DNA of 64,000 bases from Azorinus chamasolen (GCA_963576725.1 OY755244.1:35058109-35122108), one strand, 5' to 3'; numbered from the stretch's first letter, positions 22,376 through 35,499 are shown. Notes: a model not told the origin generated them from the sequence alone. A program made the numbers and translations.

Positions 22376-22575
22376 GAAAATAAGTTTGCAAAGAGAACCA
22401 GATCAGAGGCAGCCGTCTGATCAGGGTCTGTTCCATTTGCTTATGAAAAATTATAAATATGATTCTACAGTTTCTGCCATGGCCAAAATTCCCTTCGCCA
22501 TTATAGAAAATAATCTAATCAATATCCACGATGCCATTATTTCTTATATGAATATTCATGGAGTAAAGGGTTAAC
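22376..22575 (+). mobile_element. Family C MITE
   Basis: Core AACCAGATCAGAGGCAGCCG and right shell ending GGAGTAAAGGGTTAA. A degraded reverse copy precedes it (22200-22375). Confidence 0.7.
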
Positions 22576-22879
22576 CAATTCCCTGTTGTAATATTCCTGT
22601 AAGAAATAATGATATCGTGAATATAAATGAACCAAACTGTTTTAAGCATTATTAACCCTTCGCTTGCTATTCACGTCAATATACTTACCTGTAAATAGTG
22701 AAGACCCAAATGAGACTGCAGGATTAACAAATACTTTTTTACTGTGGCAGAAAATGTAAAATGAGATCTATATACGGTAATGTCATAAGCCAGCAGAGCA
22801 GACCCTATGGGATCCGTCTGATCTGTGTGTACTCTGTTTGCGAAAGCGTGAAAAGGTGTTTATATGAAGGGAAGGCATT

Positions 22880-23655
22880 TTAAGGACCCCGCATGAAAAT
22901 GCGGGTGCCCTATAGTGTTCAGCTTGTCCGCCTGTCCATCCGTCCGTCCGTCCGTTCGTCTGTCCGTTTTTGGTTTCCGCACAATATCTCCTAAAGGAAT
23001 GGTCCAATTTTCACCAAACTTGCTCGGTGTACTTGATTTCAGTACTTGATTTTCATTTGGTTTCAGTGCAACTTATCTCCTCAAGGAATGGTCCAATTGT
23101 CATCAAACTTGCCCAGTGTATGCTTGATATCCAAATACTTCAGATGGGTTTCGTGTTCGGCAATTTCCGCGAAACTGAATGATATTTTTGTTCAATATGG
23201 CACGTTTTAGACTTAACTTTTAAACAGGCGAGCATCAGGTTACAGGCAATTACACTTAGGCTGCTGCACGCTGATTAGCCGATTGGTTTCCGTGCAATAT
23301 CTCCTCAAGGAATGGTCAAATTTTCACCAAACTTGCTCGGTGTACTTGATATCCAATTACCTCATATGATATGTTCCTGTGGCTGGCATATTCTGCACAT
23401 GGTTATTGATGATGATACAATCTGGTTGGCGGATTATTTCTGTGATATATCTTCTGAAAGATTGGTCCGATTTCTATCAGACTTTCTCACTATATGCTTA
23501 TTATTCAAGTACCTAGCAAAGAGTACCCAGTTAAACAAATTACATGTATATTTGATTATGCTGCTGCAGTTCTGCATTAGGAAAATCAGGCTTACAATAT
23601 GCAGGCGTATACGATACCTCATACTCGGGCGGGGCCCTTCCTCGGCAGTAGTCTA
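22880..23655. repeat. Dispersed repeat with GACCCCGCATG head
   Basis: CCCCGCATGAAAATGCGGG hairpin, a (GTCC)n tract, then three units with GGTTTCCGYGCAATATCTCC and AAGGAATGGTC. It ends near CGGGCGGGGCCCTTCC. Confidence 0.75.
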
Positions 23656-23932
23656 GTTGTGTTTTGTAGTGTAACAATATTTACTATAGCCATTAGAAAA
23701 TATTTTGACCATTCAAATTGATCACATGAATTAACCATGTCCAATATTCATGTAAGAAATAATTACATCTTGAATATTAATTAGATTATAATATTTTATG
23801 AAGGCAGAACATTTTGGCACATGCAGAAACTGCAAAATTGGATCTATATTATACCATAAACAAACAGAGCCGACGAAGTCGTCTGATCTGGGTCTACTCT
23901 GTTTGCAAAGGATGAACATGCGTTTATAAATA

Positions 23933-24103
23933 TCAACCATTGTGATAAATAGAGCATTTGCTCCTATAGGAGCAAATGCTCTATCACAATGGTTTCAAAC
24001 TACAAAATTCTAAAATTTTACTTTTCTCTAGTAAATGCTCCTTTTGGGTAGATTCATTCAAAGAGGCTGGGTCTAAAAATAGCATATGGGGGGAAAGGAT
24101 TAA
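23933..24103. mobile_element. Family A MITE, left shell missing
   Basis: Begins directly at the hairpin arm CCATTGTGATAAATAG and ends GGAAAGGATTAA. Confidence 0.8.
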
Positions 24104-24179
24104 TGAGTAAAATAATCAATAAATGACCTGACATTTTATTCAAGCTGTCTTCTCATAGCCTATATTGTACCGAGCCATG

Positions 24180-24630
24180 CAGTAGAACCTGCCATAAGCG
24201 ACCATTAACGTATTAAACACAGAAATATCAAAATACACGTGAATGCCTAATGCATGGCAAAAGTCATGCAGAAAAAACCGTATAGAAGCTTTATGCATGA
24301 TTTTTGACCTGCATTAACCCTTCGCTTGCTATTCACGTCAATATACGTACCTGTAAATAGTGAAGACCCAGATGAGACAGCTCCTGCAGGAGCTGTCTCA
24401 TCAGGGTCTGTACTATTTACAAGTTGATTGTGCAACCTGTGCACTCAAGAGCAGTGATTGCACAGCGAAATACTTCTACACGGTGGAGATATATGTAATT
24501 ATACAACGAGGCATGGGTAAAGAAGGAGAAATGTATTTTAAAATTCAGCAAGCGAAGGGTTAAACTACCACCTGTCTTAAAGATGAATGGTTATATCTCT
24601 TTTTGTAGTCGTTTAAGACAGGTTTTACTG
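24180..24630. mobile_element. Family E element (host of a family D copy)
   Basis: CAGTAGAACCTGCCATAAGC to AGACAGGTTTTACTG. TA dinucleotides are consistent with a Tc1/mariner or pogo-type target. Confidence 0.8.
24314..24563 (+). mobile_element. Family D hairpin MITE nested in family E
   Basis: Ends TTAACCCTTCGCTTGC and GCGAAGGGTTAA. The hairpin is GTAAATAGTGAAGACCCAG, ATGAGACAGCTCCTGCAGG and its mirror. The right shell carries TTGATTGTGCAACC and ATGGGTAAAGAAGGAG. It sits in the TTAA of the family E right arm (24180-24630). Confidence 0.88.
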
Positions 24631-24829
24631 TATTTCACATGAAGGTGTGGCTAAGTGTCTCCTACTATGCAGCTAGCCACCAGATGTTAGGTATCATAGT
24701 GGCCCTTTGTCAAAGATCCAGCAGGGGACAATGTTCATTGCAGGGGCGTAGAAGCGTACATGGCACACTTGCTGCTTCTTATATCTAACAATACTTGTTA
24801 AATATTACTACATTGCATCTAAGCAGTGT

Positions 24830-24831
<2 letters not shown>

Positions 24832-24862
<31 letters not shown>
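24832..24862. repeat. (TA)n microsatellite
   Basis: About 15 TA units. Confidence 0.9.
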
Positions 24863-24869
<7 letters not shown>

Positions 24870-25049
24870 CACTGGCCCGGTTGTGAGAATATTCTCGATA
24901 TAAAACCTTTTCTGTGGGGCATACATAGGAGACGGGGCCTATACAGAACCCCGCCAGAATTGAACGTTTTTACATGTAGAAAATGGTGTTTTAAAGCTTA
25001 TAAACTTGATATCCACAACACGGTTTTATATAGAAAATTTGTTTGAGTT

Positions 25050-26550
25050 GTCTCCCTTTGCTCTTGGCTCATTTCCGTATATATCCGCCATTTTCCGGGT
25101 TCTTCCGGTAGACTGGTTCATATCTTAGTGCCTATATATACCCCGTAATGCCTATATATACCCCGCACCTGATGTCATCGGACTGGTTCAATTTTTTTGA
25201 ACATATATGCCCCGTATCTTTGCGCTACATTATAGTTTGGTGCGACGAAAACTCCGTTTTCAGACTGTTTTTTTTATAAAAAGAATACTATATGTGACTG
25301 TGCATGTGACAATTATTTAACTGAACAGCATCCCCTCTCAAGTATCTTCATATCTTTACATAAAAGGTTACGTAAATGCTTCATCTGTGTAAAGGTGTTA
25401 TGCAGTGTATATTAATGAAATAGTTGGAGAATCTTGTAACATAATGTTGTCTTCTTTGAACATGTATCAATATGTGAAATATTGAGATGACATACTCCCA
25501 CCAACCCTTATGATTGGATTCATATTTATCTCATCTCGTCGGATACAGAAATGGGACCAGACAGTCTGCTCAAACAATGTTTCCCTTGTTCAAACGATCT
25601 TAAAAGTCTCACATCTCAGAGACATGCCACTTCAACGAAGCAGCACTTTTACTTTTCTCAAGCAGGCACTATCAAGCTATGACTGATATACTATTAAAAC
25701 GACATCAAGTTCTTAACCACTGCGACAAGAAAGTTTTAAACTCTACATATGATTAATTAATAAATCAATGGTTGAAGGAAAACTCGACGGCCGATCAACA
25801 CGGTTACCTAAGTATTGTATCTCAAACAATTTGTGTAACGGCACACGAAACAATTATTATGACACCTGCGCCCTTCACATCATAGTCTGTAAATAATTAA
25901 CATGGTAATACTGATCTAAAGCTAATACGCGTATCGTATTTTACATCGTAGCCTGTCTATAGATAAATGTAAAATATGATATTTAGTAATCTTGATCTTG
26001 ATTTTGGTACGCTGGACTTCAAAACTTTTCCAGAGTTACATGCAATATGGCAATCAACTCTTTCAGTTTGTTCCTAACAAAAATCACAAAGACATGGTAG
26101 CACGAAGGTGAAAAAAGAATGAGTTCAATTTTGGGGTCCGTTCAACATTTCTTTGAAGCAACTTAAAAATGCATATTCGCAACTAAAAATTTGCGCTACT
26201 AGACCGTGGTCCCATGCCATTTATCTAACATTGAAACAGATTTAGAATAGGATCGTCACACACAACTATGATTCGTTAAAAGCTTCGGTCACAACCGGTC
26301 AGACGACTACTCTACGGGAAATCTACGACAAAACTTCTAAACAACTCACGGGCATTGCATGCCATTTTATCGAAATTTCTAGAGCGCAAACAACCCGTAA
26401 GCACGCACGACGACCAAATTCATGCACAACAACTTCATGATTACAATTTTTACATAATGAACGTCAGTGACGAATGTTTGAATTGCGCGATGCAAACATT
26501 AGGTCAGGTATGCGTGGCTTAAACATCTTCTTCTCTGAAATCGTGAGACC
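25050..26550. other. Unassigned AT-rich DNA
   Basis: Only repeated CCTATATATACCCCG words at 25120-25220 stand out; they resemble the GGGGTATATATA box of the foldback monomers. No ORF. Confidence 0.5.
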
Positions 26551-26612
26551 ATGGCTTAATAGCTCAATTGGTAAGATAAAGGCCCTGGATTCGAGTCCCG
26601 TTTTCACCACTT
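26551..26612 (+). other. tRNA-like sequence at left end of the foldback element
   Basis: It contains TAGCTCAATTGG (box A-like) and GGATTCGAGTCC (box B-like) but is too short for a complete tRNA (anticodon arm reduced). It is a tRNA-derived relic rather than a functional gene. Confidence 0.6.
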
Positions 26613-26778
26613 TATAATTGGTGACTAACCTAAATAATCCGCAGTGTGATTTAAATGAAAAAACAAATGTTATATTGAAAAACCCGTGGCTTATTCGTTG
26701 AGTAAGAATTATTGTATAGATGGGATGAGTGTAGCCACGTAGAGAGTGTTATGAAATTGTTGATAGGCTTTGACTGCG

Positions 26779-26852
26779 CAGCTTGATAGCTAAGTCGGTA
26801 GAGCATTGGTATGTTAAGCCAAAGGCCCTGGATTCGAGTTTCCCATGTTACA
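26779..26852 (+). other. Second tRNA-like sequence in the left arm
   Basis: TAGCTAAGTCGGTAGAGCATTGG (read here in parts) resembles a D-arm and anticodon arm, and GGATTCGAGTTTCC resembles box B. It is present only in the left arm and is probably a SINE head or tRNA pseudogene. Confidence 0.5.
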
Positions 26853-26887
26853 GAAAGGTTACCTCATTTCTGGGTCTACATAGTAAG

Positions 26888-27062
26888 CATACCCAGTCTT
26901 ATGATATGGGCCTACATTATTAGCACATCCAAACGTATGATATTGGTCTACATTATTAGTACATCCAGTCTTATGATCAGGGTCTACATTATTAGCACAT
27001 CCAGTTTGACGATCTGGGTCTACGTTATTGGCACATCAAGTATTATGATCTGGGTCTACATG
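26888..27062. repeat. 36-bp tandem repeat (about 5 copies), mirrored at 30938-31095
   Basis: The unit contains GGTCTACATTATTAG and CACATCCAG and is repeated every 36 bp. It gives spurious 12-aa repeat ORFs (VYIISTSS-type) on both strands. Confidence 0.85.
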
Positions 27063-28370
27063 AATGAAAGGATAAGTGGTTATTTATTTCATTTAAAGCG
27101 CTACTAACTCCGATCAAAGTTGTCTGTTTAAAGTTACTTGAATGACTATAATTAAGTTTTAGCAAAATACATGAAAACATTAATCGACAATTAAATCAAT
27201 TATAATGTGGTACATGTATGTTGCTGAAAGATTTGCAGAGTTTGATAATACATAAGCTGTTTGCAAGGATAGTTTAGGGTTATCACAGTCTGCTTTAATA
27301 CCTGTATTAACAATTAAATAGGTGAAAAGTCTAACAATATCCTGAGACTCAGTGGAAAATCAGTAACCGGGTCTGAGCTGGTATGTTTTATTTTGAATTG
27401 AATTGGACGTCATACACATATTCTTTGCATGGTATACCCCGGAACCGTACGGACACAAATGTCTACTTTATCGTATAAATTAGCTGCCCAAGAGTACAAC
27501 ACTCATTTTCATCATATAGATTTGATGCTTAACTACAATTCTAAACCAGTTTGGCAAGTCCTGTGCACTCGTGAATAAACGTCCAAATTATGTCAGTTAT
27601 GGAGGTTCGAACACTGTCAGACTGTTAACGCATCAAGGAACTCGGTTCTGAAGTTTCTTCTTTTACAGTTCTATTTATCGCGTAAAAGAAATCAATTCTA
27701 ACTCATCGAGTTCTTTTTTCCGATTTTCAAAACTCTTTATTTGCGGGGTATATATAAGTTTATCTCATATAATTCTTAATATCGTAAAATTAGCTGCCCA
27801 AGAGTACGAAACTTATTTTCATCGTATAGATCTTATGCTTGAGTACAGGTTCAGTGCAATTTGGCAATTACTGTTCATTCATGCATAAAATGTACAACGT
27901 CCAAAATAGGTCAGTTTTGGAGGTTCGAACCCTGCCAGACTGTTAACAGATCAAGGAACTCGGCTCGAACTTGCTCTGAAGTTTCTCAATTTTAACTCAT
28001 CAAATTCTCTTTTCGATTTTGAAAAAAATCTTTATTTGAGGGGTATATATACATTTATCTCAGATAATTCTTAATATAATCAAACTGAATGCCCAAGAGT
28101 ACGAAACTCATTTTCAACGTATAGATCTGATGCTTGACTATAGTTTTAACGCAATTTGGCAAGTCCTGTTCATTCATGCATAAAATGTACAACGTCCAAA
28201 ATAGGTCGGTTTTGGAGGTTCAAACACTGCCCGACTGCTAACGGATCATGGAACTCGGCTTGAACTTGCTCTGAAGTTTCTTTTTTTAAAGTTCTATCTA
28301 TCGCATACAAGAAATCAATTCTAATTCATCAAGTTCTTTTCTCGATTTTTAACACTCTTTATTTGCGGGG

Positions 28371-29571
28371 TATATATAAATTTCTCTCAAATGATTCTTA
28401 ATATCGTTAAATTATCTACCCAAGAGTACGAAACTCATTTTTCATCGTATAGATTTGATGCTTGACTACAATTCTAAAGCAATTTGGCAAGTCCTGTGCA
28501 CTCGTGAATAAAATTTAGAGATCAAGGAACTCGGTTCGACCTTGCTCTGAAGTTTCTTCTTTTAACGTTATATCTATCGCATACAAGAAATCAATTCTAA
28601 CTCATCCAGTTCTTTTTTGCGATTATCAAAACTCTTTATTTGCGGGGTATATATAAATTTATCTCAGATAATTCTTAATATCGTCAAACTGAATGCCCAA
28701 AGAGTACAAAGCTCATTTTCAACATATATATCTGATGTTTGTCTACAGTTTCAATGCAATTTGGCAAGTCCTGTTCATTCATGCCTAAAATGTACAACGT
28801 CCAAAATAGGTCGGTTTTGGAGGTTCGAACACTGCCCGAAGGCTAACGGATCATGGAACTCGGCTTGAACTTGCTCTGAAGTTTCTTTTTTTAAAGTTCT
28901 ATCTATCGCATACAAGAAATCAATTCTAATTCATCAAGTTCTTTTCTCGATTTTTAACACTCTTTATTTGCGGGGTATATATAAATTTCTCTCAAATAAT
29001 TCTTAATATCGTTAAATTATCTACCCAAGAGTACGAAACTCATTTTTCATCGTATAGATTTGATGCTTGACTACAATTCTAAAGCAATTTGGCAAGTCCT
29101 GTGCACTCGTGAATAAAATTTAGAGATCAAGGAACTCGGTTCGACCTTGCTCTGAAGTTTCTTCTTTTAACGTTATATCTATCGCATACAAGAAATCAAT
29201 TCTAACTCATCCAGTTCTTTTTTTCGATTATCAAAACTCTTTATTTGCGGGGTATATATAAATTTATCTCAGATAATTCTTAATGTCGTCAAACTGAATG
29301 TGCAAAGAGTACAAAGCTCATTTTCAACATATATATCTGATGCTTGTCTACAGTTTTAATGCAATTTGGCAAGTCCTGTTCATTCATGCCTAAAATGTAC
29401 AACGTCCAAAATAGGTCGCTTTTGGTTGGTTCTACCTCTCTCAGACTGTTAACGGATCAAGGAACTCGGCTTGAACTTGCTCTGAATTTTCTTGTTTAAA
29501 ATTCTATCTATCGCGTAAAAGAAATCAATTCTAACTCATCCAGTTCTGTTTCCTTTTTTAACACTCTTAAT
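28371..29571. repeat. Higher-order tandem repeat inside the foldback element
   Basis: The marker GCGGGGTATATATA recurs at about 28370, 28645, 28971 and 29246, giving alternating spacings of about 275 and 326 bp. Two near-identical 601-bp dimers therefore lie side by side. Less regular monomers occur on both sides (27480-28370 and after 29571). Confidence 0.75.
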
Positions 29572-31138
29572 TTGCGGGGTATATATAAAGTTAACTCATA
29601 TAATTGTTAATATCTCAAACTGAATTACCAATAGTACAAAGCTCCTTTTCAACGTATAAATATGATGTTTGACTACAGTTATAATTCAATTTGGCAATTC
29701 CTATTCATTCATGCATAAAATGTACAACATCCGAATTATGTAAGTTTTAGGGGTTCGAACACTGCCAGACTGCTAACGGATCAAATAACTCGGTTCGAAC
29801 ATGCTATGAAGTTTCTTCTTTTAAAGTTCTATCTATCGCGTACAAGAAATCAATTCTAATTCATCCAGTTCTCTTTACGTATCAGATCTATACGTTGAAA
29901 ATGAGTTTCGTACTCTTGGGCATTCAGTTTGATTATATTAAGAATTATCTGAGATAAATGTATATATACCCCTCAAATAAAGATTTTTTTCAAAATCGAA
30001 AAAAGAATTTGATGAGTTAAAATTGAGAAACTTCAGAGCAAGGTCGAGCCGAGTTCCTTGATCTGTTAACAGTCTGGCAGGGTTCGAACCTCCAAAACTG
30101 ACCTATTTTGGACGTTGTACATTTTATGCATGAATGAACAGTACTTGCCAAATTGCATTGAACCTGTACTCAAACATAAGATCTATACGATGAAAATAAG
30201 TTTCGTACTTTTACGATATTAAGAATTATATGAGATAAATTTATATATACCCCGCAAATAAAGAGTTTTGAAAATCGGAAAAAAGAACTCGATGAGTTAG
30301 AATTGATTTCTTTTACGCGATAAATAGAACTGTAAAAGAATAAACTACAGAACAGAGTTCCTTGATGCGTTAACAGTCTGACAGTGTTCGAACCTCCATA
30401 ACTGACATAATTTGGACGTTTATTCACGAGTGCACAGGACTTGCCAAACTGGTTTAGAATTTAGTTAAGCATCAAATCTATATGATGAAAATGAGTTTTG
30501 TACTCTTGGGCAGCTAATTTATACGATAAAGTAGACATTTGTGTCCGTACGGTTCCGGGGTATACCATGCAAAGGATATGTGTATGACGTCCAATTCAAT
30601 TCAATATAAAACATACCAGCTCAGACCCGGTTACTGATTTTCCACTGAGTCTCAGGATATTGTTAGACTTTTCACCTATTTAATTGTTAATACAGGTATT
30701 AAAGCAGACTGTGATAACCCTAAACTATCCTCAAACAGCTTATGTATTATCAAACTCTGCAAATCTTTCAGCAACATACATGTACCACATTATAATTGAT
30801 TTAATTGTCGATTAATGTTTTCATGTATTTTGCTAAAACTTAATTATAGTCATTCAAGTAACTTTAAACAGACAACTTTGATCGGAGTTAGTAGCGCTTT
30901 AAATGAAATAAATAACCACTTATCCTTTCATTTATGTAGACCCAGATCATAATACTTGATGTGCCAATAACGTAGACCCAGATCGTCAAACTGGATGTGC
31001 TAATAATGTAGACCCTGATCATAAAACTGGATGTACTAATAATGTAGACCAATATCATACGTTTGGATGTGCTAATAATGTAGGCCAATATCATTCAAAT
31101 CACACTGCGGATTATTTAGGTTAGGCACCAATCATAAA

Positions 31139-31195
31139 GTGGTGAAAACAGGACTCGAACCCAGGGCCTTTATCTTACCAATTGAGCTATTAAGC
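31139..31195 (-). other. tRNA-like sequence at right end of the foldback element
   Basis: Mirror copy of the left-end sequence, with GGGTTCGAGTCC as box B. It abuts the first 626-bp satellite monomer without a gap. Confidence 0.6.
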
Positions 31196-32384
31196 TTTCT
31201 CTGTTCAAAAATTATGACGGTTCTAAAATTTCAATTTTGTTACCCCACCCACATTCGTGCCGAGAGGCCGGTGCTTGTCGGTCGTGTTGTCCTGATCCAA
31301 ATGCAATCAAACGCAGGCTTGTAACATATCGTTGGAAAGGTTTCAATGCAGTGAGTATGAGACTATGGTTAAATGGACAACTCGGCTGAATACAAGCGGG
31401 TTGTCTGCCCTTGTTTGTTTCTCAGCCTAATGAATTAAATTTTCTCTGATAACAAGCTACCGGGGAGATTTCGAATATATATGTAAGAACAAAAGTTGTT
31501 CAGTTTTAGCCAGTAAATCGATTGATATCAAGGTTTCGAACCTGTGACCTCACAATCGTGCACTAGAGCGAAAATCTGAACCAAAAGTGCTAGGTGCAAA
31601 AACTCAACAGCAATCGACAGAGTTTGTCCAATGAAGCAAAATTACTGTTTACACTATCTTTCTATCTCCTATGGATCCTGAGTTATGCCGGATCGAACTT
31701 TGGACGGAAATGGTTTTCGGTCCCGTTCTCAGTCAGTCGCATAGAGAACCCAGTTAACATGGCATCATTCGATAGATCTCGACAGGACAAGCAACTTTGC
31801 AATTTACTTTGGTTTTCTATCTTTCTCTGTTCAAAAGTTATGACGGTGTTAATATTTCAATTCTGTTACCCCACCCACATTCGTGCCGAGAGGCCGGTGG
31901 TTGTCAGTCGTGTTGTCCTGATCCAAATGCAATGAAACCCAGGCTTGTAACATATCGTTGGAAAGGTTTCAATGCAGTGAGTATGAGACTATGGTTAAAT
32001 GGACAACTCGGCTGAATACAAGCGGGTTGTCTGCCCTTGTTTGTGCCTCAGACTAAAAAAATAAATTGTCTCTTATAACAAGCTACCGGGGAGATTTCGA
32101 ATATATATGTAAGAACAAAAGTTGTTCAGTTTTATCCAGTAAATCGATTGATATCAAGGTTTCGAACCTGGGACCTCACAATCGTGCACTAGAGCGAAAA
32201 TCTGAACCAAAAGTGCTAGGTGCAAAAACTCAACAGCAATCGACAGAGCTTGTCTAATGAAGCAAAATTACTGTTTACACTCTCTGTCTATCTCCTATGG
32301 ATACTGAGTTATGCCGGATCGAAAATTAGACGGAAATGGTTTTCGGTCCCGTTCTCGGCCAGTCGCATAGAGAACCCAGTTAAT

Positions 32385-33807
32385 GGGGCCATTTCACCGA
32401 GTACGACCTGGAAAAGTCGCACGCGACCACGCGCGACCTTAATCGCAGCTCGGTTTTCCCATGGTCGCGGGCAAAAATCGTGCGACCTGCCCCATTATTT
32501 TCTGTGCACGCTCTATGTTCGATGTTAGCTCGTTTGACCTTCGATGTGTACGCTCTATATACGTCCTATACGCTCTACACACGCTCTGTATACGCTCTAC
32601 CTACGTCTATCCACTCGATCTGAAGCGATCTTGACACGACCAAGGTTCGTTCTGTTCGACCAATCTGCGACATTGCCTCGATCACTCGGCGATCTATCTT
32701 CGCAAGCGCGCGACCTCGACCGACCAAGACTCGTTCCCGACCGATCTAGCTACGTACGAGTTGCAATGTACCCTCGATCAATACGATTTAGATGCGATCT
32801 CGAACGTTCTAGCTTCGCTCAGACGACCAATTCTCGATCTTTTCTCGACAGAGTCTCGCCCGAGCTACGCGCACATTGGTTTTGGTTGCACGGATTTGCG
32901 CGCGACTCACTGCGATCGTTAAACAATACCCGGCGATCGTTGGCCGACCATCAGTTTTTGACCAGTCTCCGAAGGGATAACATGGACCCAATCGCTCTGC
33001 ATCATGCTAGTGTACATTTGTACATGTATTACAGCACCATACCCTGAAATTGCAGCAAGACTCCCTGGCCATGCTAACCATGCTGAAAAGGAGCCTCGTG
33101 AACACCAGAGGGAACATTATGGTCAGTACACCTCCCTCATGACAGAACTGAGGCTGGGAGATGAAGCTACCTACCGGACCTATCTCCGTATGCCCCGGAG
33201 ATGTTTGACGTACTTTTGGCCAGGGTGGGGCCTAGAATTGCAAAGATGGATACTAACTATAGAAGATCTATAGAACCGCAAGTTAAGCGAGGGTCGATCT
33301 TATTTGGTTGAAGCTTAAGTGCACAGAGGCCGCCAATGGAAATAATATGGAACGTACGGGTCTAGGGAAGGTCTGGGACAGGTCTCGCGGAGCGAGGCTT
33401 AATCGCAAAAGAGCGAAGATAGATCGCACGGATCGAGCGGGGATCGAGCAGGGGTCGAGCAGCACGACCATTCGCGCGACCAATTCTCGCTCGAGTAGAC
33501 TGAGCCTAGCTCATCCCCGCTCTAGTTTCGATCGTCCCGCGACCAATGCGTTCTTTCCTCGATCTTGTTCGCTCTTTCGACGCTCTCCGTGCGACTTTTA
33601 GGTCGAGGCTCGGTTTTTTGACATGTCAAAAAACCGAGCTACGATCTGTTTTTCCGGGAGACCAATCCTCGACCATGTGCGACCACGGGAGACCAAGGCA
33701 CGACCAACCCTCGGTCAACTGTCGACTACGTGCGACCTGCGGCGATCAAGCCACGCTCTGAGATCGCAGCTCAGTCTTCCGGGAAGATTTCTCGGTGAAA
33801 TGACCCC
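32385..33807 (+). mobile_element. Deleted PIF/Harbinger element inside a satellite monomer
   Basis: 17-bp terminal inverted repeats with one mismatch: GGGGCCATTTCACCGAG at 32385 and CTCGGTGAAATGACCCC ending at 33807. The flanks come from the sequence CAGTTAACAT of the other monomers, consistent with a 3-bp TWA-type target although the exact duplication is blurred. The interior is GC-richer, full of CGACC/GATC words, and holds a transposase fragment. Confidence 0.85.
33097..33280 (+). pseudogene. Harbinger transposase N-terminal fragment, frameshifted
   Basis: The frame from about 33097 reads EHYGQYTSLMTELRLGDEAT and YRTYLRMP. A 1-base shift at about 33193 leads to PEMFDVLLARVGPRIAKMD and TNYRRSIEP. 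The second frame continues the first exactly as in Harbinger (HARBI1-like) transposases. The DDE catalytic part is absent, so it cannot move itself. Confidence 0.85.
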
Positions 33808-35499
33808 TTTACATAGCATCAGTCGATAGATCTCGACAGGACAAGCAACTTTGCAATTTACTTTGGTTTTCTATCTTTCTCTGTTCAAAAGTTATGTCTG
33901 TTCTAATGTTTCAATTTTGTTACCCCACCCACATTCGTGCCGAGAGGCCGGTGGTTGTCGGTCGTGTTGTCCTTATCCAAATGCAATCAAACCCAGGCTT
34001 GTAACATATCGTTGGAAAGGTTTCAATGCAGTGAGTATGAGACTATGGTTAAATGGACAACTCGGCTGAATACAAGCGGGTTGTCTGCCCTTGTTTGTGT
34101 CTCAGCATAATGAATTAAATTTTCTCTTATAACAAGCTACCGGGGAGATTTCGAATATATATGTAAGAACAAAAGTTGTTCAGTTTTAGCCGGTAAATCG
34201 ATTGATATCAAGGTTTCGAACCTGGGACCTCACAATCGTGCACTAGAGCGAAAATCTGAACCAAAAGTGCTAGGTGCAAAAACTCAACAGCAATCGACAG
34301 AGCTTGTCTAATGAAGCAAAATCACTGTTTACAATATCTTTCTATCTCCTATGGATCCTGAGTTATGCCGGATCGAACTTTGGACGGAAATGGTTTTCGG
34401 TCCCGTTCTCGGTCAGTCGCATAGAGAACCCAGTTAACATAGCATCAATCGATATATCTCGACAGGACAAGCAACTTTGCAATTTACTTTGGTTTTCTAT
34501 CTTTCTCTGTTCAAAAGTTATGACGGTGTTAATATTTCAATTTTGTTACCCCACCCACATTCGTGCCGAGAGGCCGGTGGTTGTCGGTCGTGTTGTCCTG
34601 ATCCAAATGCAATGAAACACAGGCTTGTAACATATCGTTGGAAAGGTTTCAATGCAGTGAGTATGAGACTATGGTTAAATGGACAACTCGGCTGAATACA
34701 AGCGGGTTGTCTGCCCTTGTTTGTGCCTCAGCCTAAAAAAATAAATTGTCTCTTATAACAAGCTACCGGGGAGATTTCGAATATATATGCAAGAACAAAA
34801 GTTATTCAGTTTTATCCAGTAAATCGATTGATATCAAGGTTTCGAACCTGGGACCTCACAATCGTGCACTAGAGCGAAAATCTGAACCAAAAGTGCTAGG
34901 TGCAAAAACTCAACAGCAATCGACAGAGTTTGTCCAATGAAGCAAAATTACTGTTTACACTATCTTTCTATCTCCTATGGATCCTGAGTTATGCCGGATC
35001 GAACTTTGGACGGAAATGGTTTTCGGTCCCGTTCTCGGTCAGTCGAATAGAGAACCCAGTTAGCATGGCATTGATCGATAGATCTCGACAGGACAAGCAA
35101 CTTTGCAATATACTTTGTTTTTCTATCTTTCTCTGTTCAAAAGTTATGACGGTGTTAATATTTCAATTTTGTTACCCCACCCACATTCGTGCCGAGAGGC
35201 CGGTGGTTGTCGGTCGTGTTGTCCTTATCCAAATGCAATCAAACACAGGCTTGTAACATATCGTTGGAAATGTTTCAATGCAGTGAGTATGAGACTATGG
35301 TTAAATGGACAACTCGGCTGAATACAAGCGGGTTGTCTGCCCTTGTTTGTGTCTCAGCCTAATAAATTAATTTTTCTCTTATAACAAGCTACCGGGTAGA
35401 TTTCGAATATATATGTAAGAACAAAAGTTGTTCAGTTTTATCCAGTAAATCGATTGATATCAATGTCTCGAACCTGGAACCTCACAATCGTGCACTCGA

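Larger units (their letters stand above)
26553..31195. mobile_element. Foldback-type element with 1.3-1.6 kb inverted arms
   Basis: Left arm 26553-28133 and right arm 29883-31195 are near-identical inverted copies; 28134-29882 lies between. The outermost about 60 bp of each arm is tRNA-like. Inside come five 36-bp repeats, unique sequence, then 275-326 bp tandem monomers with box-B-like GGTTCGAACNNTGCC. The left arm has about 250 bp (26655-26900), including a second tRNA-like sequence, that the right arm lacks. No transposase-like ORF is visible. It could be a foldback transposon or a palindromic amplification. Confidence 0.75.

Noticed and set aside
26888..27062. Possible CRISPR-like array
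   Set aside because: The 36-bp units are contiguous with no spacers and the context is an animal nuclear genome.
26811..27107. 98-aa ORF with 12-aa repeats (VYIISTSS)
   Set aside because: It is the translation of a 36-bp non-coding tandem repeat; the mirror copy at 30888-31094 gives the same frame on the other strand.
32544..33047. 167-aa ORF with Arg/Ser-rich protein
   Set aside because: Low-complexity CGACC/GATC sequence inside the Harbinger remnant; no domain-like pattern.
31594..35256. Recurring 113-118 aa and 72-aa ORFs (MQKLNSNRQSL..., MQFTLVFYLSL...)
   Set aside because: They recur only because they lie in the 626-bp satellite. The two frames overlap, stop at each monomer, and the monomer length is not a multiple of 3.
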